From NCBI GenBank assembly GCA_029449235.1, contig JANATG010000005.1, positions 248,001-312,000 of the forward strand: a stretch of DNA of 64,000 nucleotides. The letters are read 5' to 3'. The position numbers and the translations under genes are program-made. This DNA is from Linnemannia schmuckeri. Lineage: Eukaryota > Mortierellomycota > Mortierellomycetes > Mortierellales > Mortierellaceae. Positions 57,982-64,000 of the stretch are shown here, piece after piece. A model generated the notes under the pieces. The model was not told where the DNA came from, made no database searches, and worked only from the letters and a program-made list of their open reading frames with translations. Each line of letters begins with the position of its first letter. Positions within the stretch are counted from its first letter, which is position 1.

Positions 57982-58274
57982 GGCTGTAGAAAAGTGGTGT
58001 CTAATGTTACAAAGCAATGCTAGTGTTGCGGCGGAAGGAGATCTGTTCATGAAGTTTCTTTCCTTTTCTAAACTGGAAGCGGAGTGCGTGCGTGCGTGTG
58101 ACTGCGATCAATCGAGTGTGTCTCCAAGAGATGGTGGCAAACCCCAGACACAAGCGAAACGACGTCAAAATCCCTCGGATTGTTTGACATTTGACCTCTC
58201 TTTCCTTTTTCTTTCTCTTCTTCTTTTCCTTACACTTTTCCACTCCACTTCTCCATCTATACCCGCCTCCCGGA
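57982..58274. promoter_or_regulatory. bidirectional promoter of the NCE101-like gene and TDG
   Basis: A 293-base spacer between divergent starts. A GTGCGTGCGTGCGTGTG run lies near 58086-58101 and an ACGTCA box at 58161-58166. The 80 bases before the TDG ATG are C/T-rich, like other plus-strand leaders here. Confidence 0.5.
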
Positions 58275-59960
58275 ATGACACGGTTCACAGACATGGTATC
58301 CAAATTCGCTCACGACAAGTCGTCCAGCAGCAACAACGGCGAAGGAAGCAGCAGCACCACCGAAGCCTCCTCCAAGAACAGCAAGAAGCGGACCATCAAG
58401 ACCGACGACCATGCAGAAGTCGAAGACGCACCCACACCGACGACGGAACTGTCGACTCAGGTCCGAAAGAGTTTGAGACTCAGTTCTGCAACTAACCTGG
58501 AGCCTGCAGCCGCCACGGGAGGACCATTTATCTCTCGGACGGTCAGTGCTGACAGTGTCAAGACTCGACCCCATCACAAGCGGGCTGCTGTGACTGAAGT
58601 CGCTAAGAAGGAAGAGACTGTCGTCGTTGTAAGTCATCACTCTTCCAAGACATGTCAATGTCCTTGTTAACATTCTGTTTTACTTATGCCTTTTACTTCT
58701 TCCTTCCAATTGTAAAATAATAGCGTCGTGGGACGCAAGGCAGGAACCCGGGATACGCAGCACCGGCTACATACGCACACCTGGAGTTCGTTGCCGACAT
58801 TATTGACTATGACCTCGATGTCCTCTTTGTCGGCATCAACCCCGGTGTCAGGACCAGTGAGCGTGGGCACCATTACTCGGGGGCTAATAATCACTTCTGG
58901 CCATGCCTTTCCGACAGTGGTAAAGAATGTCTTTTACACCCACTGCCTTTTTTCTTCCATGGTGTGCGGGAAAAAATTGTTCTGTGCAAATAATTACTTG
59001 AAGGGTATCAATTGATACTAACGTTGGCCTTTATTTTTACGCCGTATTTTTTGTAACATCACACCAGGTCTCCTCCCGCCAGGAGTAAGATTAGGACCCG
59101 ACGACGACAAGTCGCTCCCAGCGCTAACAAACATGGGCCTCACAAACCTCGTCGACCGTCCCTCTCGAATGGGCAACGAACTCTCTGACGCCGAATGTCG
59201 CGCTGCCGCTCCCATCCTCACCGCGAAAATCAAAAAGTATCGCCCCCGCTTCGTCTGCTTCGTCAGTAAACAGGCTTGGGATATGTATTCGGGAGTCGGA
59301 TTGGGGTTACAAACTGCTTGGGTCAGTTGGGATGATACCCCTGAGGATGCGGAGATGTTGTGGGGTGCGGATTTGGAGGACAGGAACCACCCGATTCAAA
59401 GGCACATGAATGAGGAGGGGTATCGGTTGGCGCCCTTTTTTGGGAGTGGTCCGAGTGCGGAGAGGTTGGACGGGCAGTTGAAAGCTGAGGGAGCGCCTTC
59501 GCCGTATGTTAAGCGGGAGGATGGGTCGACTTTTATTAAAGCTGAGCTGAAGGAGGAGGAAGTCGATCGGAAGGAAGATGTCAAGATGGAGGATGCTGAG
59601 GAGGATGTTAAACCTCTCAAGAAGGAACTGGACGACAAGACCTTGATCAAGAAGGAGCTTAATGACGACATCAACGACAACGACGAGGACAACAAGTTTT
59701 ATGCCAAAAAGGAGCAGGACGACAAGAACGCGATCAAGACGGAAATCTGTAACGACACCAAGCTCTCCTCCTCTAGACCCCCGACTGCGCCTAGGTACAG
59801 GGGCGGTGTCCGTGGAAGTAGGATGTTTGTGATGCCCAGCACAAGTGGGAGGGTGACACAGTACCGTAAGGAGGACAAGTTGGCATATTTCCAACAGCTG
59901 GCTGAGTTAGTCCGTCGAGACCGTCAGATCCGCGGTGTCAAAGCTCCTTGGGAGCAGTAA
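58275..59960 (+). CDS. TDG: G/T mismatch-specific thymine-DNA glycosylase
   Basis: Three exons (58275-58628, 58724-58919, 59068-59960) give 480 aa. Residues 1-120 are a disordered Ser/Lys-rich tail. The glycosylase core follows: LFVGINPGVRTSERGHHYSG with the catalytic Asn of GINPG, NHFWPCL, then TNMGLTNLVDRPSR and, near the C-terminus, FVMPSTSGRV, the VMPSSSAR-like motif that contacts the mismatch. The enzyme removes T or U from G mispairs, and in animals oxidised 5-methylcytosine, starting base-excision repair in the nucleus. An unusual acidic/lysine insertion of about 110 residues (coding about 59480-59790) separates the two motif regions and carries seven psi-K-x-E SUMO consensus sites. 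The alternative identity, a bacterial-type MUG protein, is less likely given the eukaryotic tail. Confidence 0.92.
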
Positions 59961-60402
59961 CCATTAGTTTTTTAGTAGTTTGTGGGAAGGAGAGGGAAGG
60001 GGGTAGCAGTAACGTGTAGGAGGACGACCAGGGGAGAAGGGGGCAGGAGCGGACTATTTTTGTTAGGAGACATAAAAGAAAGAGCATTGCCACCATGTTC
60101 TATTTCATTCATGCTGAGCCTCTGCGTGTCTCTCCCATCCAAAAGTCTGGTGCTAAAATTGAAGAATGTACACTACTTTGGTGTTTACTTTATTTTTGGC
60201 ACCAAAAAACAACAACAAAAACAAAAAGGAATAACAAGAAGAGAAGGACGATAAATCACAAAAAGCGAGGCTGGCTGATCTGTACAAGGGCTATGTGGTT
60301 CATCCATTCCCTCCCTTTCACAAACAAACAAAGAAAAAAACAAAGAGCAAAAACGAGTACAAAATCAAACAACTCCGTCCCCTGTAGAAAAAAGGGGGTT
60401 GC
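59961..60402. other. convergent 3' region between TDG and the unknown protein
   Basis: 442 bases between two convergent stops, with several A-rich runs (60200-60240, 60320-60360). Holds both 3' UTRs. No gene or structured RNA recognised. Confidence 0.5.
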
Positions 60403-61422
60403 TCAGTGCTTGCTGAAGAGCTTGAAGTCCTGTTCGTTAGTGACGGGGTAAGGCGTCTTTGGCAAACCATGTTGCTTGCCCTCATGGTCCGCCAGGCTGT
60501 CGTCCTCGCCTATGTTGTAGTTGTAATTGCGCATTTGCATCGCAGGGGGTTAAGGATAGGGCGAAAGCGCAGGCGAGAAGGGGGAGGCAGGAAGAACGAA
60601 AGACGAGGAGGAGAAAGAGGTGAGAAGCGAAGCAGTAAGAAGAATGAGTAAGTTGATTTTTCGCCATGCCATGCAACGCACATGCAAAGCCTCCTTCACA
60701 GGATGACGATGTCCCAATTGATGACGAACATCGCGCGGACGAAGTGCAGTGATAAAGTGAACGCTCTTTCATGCTATGCCGCACACAAAAGGGTGTAAGT
60801 TGAAGTGACCAAGACCACGACACCAAATACAATTCATATTTTACCTGGGATGAACTGGATGCTGCGACGACGAACAGGCGGCTCATCCTTCGGTTGCAAT
60901 CCCGCATGGCTGTTACTCTCATTCCCCTCCTGCTGCAAAGCCAAAGCCTCCTCGAATCCCGCAGTCGAATCGTTATCATCATCCGGTCCAGCCAGCGTGT
61001 TAAAGACCAAGGAATGGCTGGTCAGATGGCTGCTCTTGGAGCATGAGGGCGGTAGTGTGATCGAGAAAGAGGGACGTCTCTCCTTGGTCGACGACGAGGA
61101 TGACCGGAGGGTGGTTGTGCTCAGGCTGTTTGTTTTCTTGTGCGTCATCTTTGCCGCTGAGGTTATTGAGCGGATAGAGGGGGATGGTGTGGTATGCTGG
61201 ACGTCTTGGTCGGTGGGCAGAACCATCTAAGTGGAGAAAAAGTGCAAGATGGGAGAAGGTTAGTGTGAGGTTGTACGATAGACCCTTGCTTCCTTTGTGC
61301 ACTTTAGTGAGCCCTCCACGAGTGAATGCAGTGTGTTCCTGCAGGGCAATTATTATTCCGAGAGCATAAATTGATTTCTTGATGCATGATGTAGGACGTA
61401 CCTGTTCTGAGGCGGCGGCCAT
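60403..61422 (-). CDS. unrecognised small protein with basic phospho-site motifs
   Basis: Three exons (61402-61422, 60845-61226, 60403-60509) give 169 aa. Exon 1 encodes only MAAASEQ. Intron 1 (175 bases) and intron 2 (335 bases) have GT-AG ends. Exon 2 is Ser/Thr-rich, with KERRPSFSITLPPS and VRRRSIQFIPG, two basophilic-kinase-type sites. Exon 3 is GEDDSLADHEGKQHGLPKTP followed by YPVTNEQDFKLFSKH and is more ordered. The joined VRRRSIQFIPGEDD block reads like a conserved short motif. I do not recognise the family; a small regulatory phosphoprotein is possible, but nothing shows its function. Confidence 0.6.
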
Positions 61423-62549
61423 GGTGGAGTAAATTGAAGAGTATACGAGGAAAAGGAAAAGGTGAAAGAGGATGGCAGTATCAGAAGTGCGTAAATACAA
61501 AAGTTACAAAGAGATGATGATAACAAAGAGCGAGAACGAGAACGAGAGGAGTGTAAGAGTGAAGAAAAGTTGTGTAAGAATGAGGATGAAAGTGAAGGAA
61601 AGAAGAAGAGAACAAAACCTCTCCTGTCCCTTTTTATTCCCGTGCTCTCCCCCTTTGCATTGTTGCGTTATCCACATACTCGAATTGTCATCATCCTTCC
61701 CCTTTCTTCGCTCTCCCCTCGAGCAACACATCTTCGTTCTTGTTTCCTTAATCCAACCCCAGTGTCTGCAACATAAACAAAATCAAAATCAAACGGGGGT
61801 TCTCGCCACATGGGGAGATGACTCTAAAGGGCACACATAAACAATGCAAACAAACGCACAATATCATCATCACACAGAAACAACAATTGCAATCGCACGA
61901 TGTACCGTATCCTTCGTCTCACTAACCTAGCCGAGGAGGTGGAGGAGGAAAGGAGAGATGTGTTACAATCCGCAGAAAAAAAAAGGTTCAAGAAATATGA
62001 AATTTGCTAAAATCAGTACAACAGGCACAGACGCCAAAACAATGCGAGAGAAAACAAGTAGTACGGTGATGAAGGGTGAAAAAAAAAGGGTGATGTCAGG
62101 TTCGACAAACAAAACAAATGGACGGGAGAAGCACATGAAACTGCAAGAGAGGAATCGGGGAAGAGAGAGGCGAAAACTGGTTGTTTAGCTGGCTTCTTAA
62201 TTAGTTGATTGAGTATGTGTTTGAACAATTGGTTTTCCACATCTAGACACATACACGTTTGCGCGCACTCGCTCGCTTCCATGCAATGAACAGAAGTACA
62301 GAGGTGGCAATGGAAAAGAAAACGGGCTAGCTCGGGGCCCCTTTGCCCTTCGAGAGGCACTGCTGTCGTCATTTCCCAAGATCATAGACCTTCTTCCTTT
62401 CCATAGAACCAAACGAGTCATTATTGCGCCCCTTGTATGCGGAATAATCATCATAGGAACCAACTAGCGGCGAATGCAGCATATGCACGGAAACTTCCAC
62501 TCGTGTTCTATGTGGATGATAACATTTACTACTTTATTTGATTCTCGTT
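61423..62549 (-). other. spacer with the unknown gene's promoter and the nuclease-like gene's 3' end
   Basis: 1.1 kb. Next to the unknown gene's start the plus strand is purine-rich for about 180 bases, giving a pyrimidine-rich leader on the coding strand. The rest holds A-rich and CA-rich DNA and short chance frames. No gene or RNA was recognised. Confidence 0.5.
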
Positions 62550-64000
62550 TTAGTCTGGGGAAAGGACAACATTGGGCTGGACATTGAACGTGCCGCGCAC
62601 CCAAGTCTCCTTTACGGGTCTCTGTCTCCTCCCCAAGGCCTTGACATCCTCCAAAGTCGACTTTACAATCTCTCGAGCAGCTAACAGAGGTGGGGCCATT
62701 GCCAGAAGTGATCCGATCTGATACCTCGAGAACAGGATGTCAAATGATCCCAGATGTGTCGGCAGGTAGATAGCCTCGTAGGGCAGGTCCATCATCCATA
62801 CATCCACCCGAAAGTCTTGTCCCAAAATCCCGATTACCTTGCCATCTACTCCCGCTTGAAGCAACCCGTCCAGGCTGCGTTTCATCTCGATGAATAGTTT
62901 AACAACGTCTCGTTGCTTGTCCTGTTGAGAACTGCCGACTTTTTTGATCTCACATAGGAGGACTGTCCGGTGTGGGTGTTGGGTTGTGGTGAGCATCACG
63001 TCAGGGATGAGGACTTCTTGGCTGACTCCGTCGCCGCACTCTAATCGATCTCGCCCCCAATGCAGTGTTGCTCCGTCGAGGTCTCCAAAGAAGGCGTTAA
63101 TCCAGGGTCTGTAGTAGCGATCCGTAAATGTATCCTCGTTGGTCCTGTCGAAAAAAGGGGGTGTCTGCCAAAGGAACCGAGACGACAGCAAGTTTAGTAT
63201 ATAGCTGTATATCCTAGACCGAAGCACCGTCGCTGATGCCGTTCCCGAGAGCTGCCGCATTGACAGTTCACACTCGTCAAACTCCTTGCCACAAAACTCG
63301 CCCGCCATCTTGACTACCAACCCTGACTCTTCCTCGGTCAAGCTCCTGCTCCAGCGTTTCTTCCGCTCATCCCGCAGAGGTCCGAGTCGCTTGTCGAAAA
63401 AGATGAAATTGAGCGACAAGATGTCGGTGCCGTCTGCGTAGGTCATGGTGGTGTGAGTCAAGACATTTTCTTTCCTGAGGGCGAACAGGGTCTTTGAGAT
63501 GTTGATCCCGTCGACAATGTAGAACGACTCTCCTGAAGGGTTGGCGTTGACTGATCCTGGACCGACCAAAAAATCCATCAGCAGAGGGGTAATGTCCGAA
63601 AAGTCAACCGAGCTGACCGACACGTTTCCTGCATAGTAATCTGGATCGATCGAGTCGGACGATAGGAGATCAAGTGAATGAATGGTCCGGTCATCTTCCA
63701 CCGTCCTTGTCGACAGTCGATCTCTCTCCTCGTCCTTATGTAAGTGCTGCTGTTGTTTTTGTTGCTGCTGTTGCTTCTGATGCCGCCTCTCTCCATTGTC
63801 CTCGACGTCACCATCCTCATCAGACCGCGTCTGTGCAAGCGACTTGTCAAGTGCCAGTCCTTCCTCCTGATACCTCAACCGCTGCCTCTTGGACATGACA
63901 TGATCCACCACCTGATGCACTTTTCTCCTCGTCTTTTCCAACTTCCGATCCCCATCCTGTTGACCAAAGAAATCGTCCTCAAACTGGATATGCTCCCCGG
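62550..64000 (-). CDS. partial protein with a PD-(D/E)XK nuclease-like core
   Basis: One uninterrupted frame runs from the window edge (upstream part missing) to a stop at 62550, at least 480 residues. The visible N-terminal part is charged with a Q/H run. The C-terminal third has LIPDVML (D at 63000-63002) followed 17 residues later by LLCEIKK (E at 62949-62951, K at 62943-62945). This D-x(n)-ExK spacing on predicted beta strands is the signature of the PD-(D/E)XK nuclease fold. An upstream block (PWINAFFGDLDGATLHWGRD) and a helix FIEMKRSLDGLL fit that fold. Such domains occur in fungal Crinkler/REase-like effectors and other standalone proteins; which one is unclear. The true start lies outside the window. 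Confidence 0.6.
   Translation of the reverse strand, partial: GEHIQFEDDFFGQQDGDRKLEKTRRKVHQVVDHVMSKRQRLRYQEEGLALDKSLAQTRSDEDGDVEDNGERRHQKQQQQQKQQQHLHKDEERDRLSTRTVEDDRTIHSLDLLSSDSIDPDYYAGNVSVSSVDFSDITPLLMDFLVGPGSVNANPSGESFYIVDGINISKTLFALRKENVLTHTTMTYADGTDILSLNFIFFDKRLGPLRDERKKRWSRSLTEEESGLVVKMAGEFCGKEFDECELSMRQLSGTASATVLRSRIYSYILNLLSSRFLWQTPPFFDRTNEDTFTDRYYRPWINAFFGDLDGATLHWGRDRLECGDGVSQEVLIPDVMLTTTQHPHRTVLLCEIKKVGSSQQDKQRDVVKLFIEMKRSLDGLLQAGVDGKVIGILGQDFRVDVWMMDLPYEAIYLPTHLGSFDILFSRYQIGSLLAMAPPLLAAREIVKSTLEDVKALGRRQRPVKETWVRGTFNVQPNVVLSPD

Overview
The window looks like nuclear DNA of an early-diverging filamentous fungus, most likely Mortierellomycota or another Mucoromycota-type lineage. 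This is inferred from gene style, not from a marker. Most genes carry several GT-AG introns of about 60-130 bases, with a few of 0.4-1.4 kb. Branch points resemble CTAAC/CTGAC. Regulatory proteins are very rich in Q, H and S. Leaders are pyrimidine-rich, and A/T runs of 20-32 bases are common. The set of a WNK kinase, PP2A-A, GINS Psf2, Erg27, Aha1, Trm13 and TDG fits an opisthokont outside the ascomycete yeasts. I rebuilt exon structures by hand; every joined reading frame closes without an internal stop.

Left part (1-18.3 kb) is gene-dense: a 1675-aa Q-rich AT-hook protein (+), a WNK kinase (-), the PP2A scaffold subunit (+), ribosomal protein uS3/RPS3 (+, with a GC-AG first intron) and the GINS subunit PSF2 (+).

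The middle (18.3-43.2 kb) is gene-poor. A 10.5-kb stretch with no recognisable gene leads into a Ran1/Ksp1-type kinase (+). A 4.3-kb empty stretch follows, then a 1412-aa Q-rich probable transcription regulator (-), then 3 kb of its pyrimidine-rich upstream DNA.

The right part (43.2-64 kb) is compact again: an Stm1/SERBP1-type ribosome-binding protein (-), an amidase (-), the sterol 3-ketoreductase ERG27 (-), the Hsp90 co-chaperone AHA1 with an unusual hydrophobic C-terminal tail (-), tRNA methyltransferase TRM13 (-), a small CCDC28-like coiled-coil protein (+), a 62-aa NCE101-like membrane protein (-), a thymine-DNA glycosylase with a SUMO-motif-rich insertion (+), an unrecognised phospho-site-rich protein (-), and at the edge an incomplete protein with a PD-(D/E)XK nuclease-like core (-).

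There is no operon or biosynthetic cluster. Neighbours are mostly unrelated housekeeping genes in growth, translation, replication, repair and signalling, with short shared promoters at TRM13/CCDC28-like and NCE101-like/TDG. I saw no tRNA, rRNA, CRISPR array or intact transposon.
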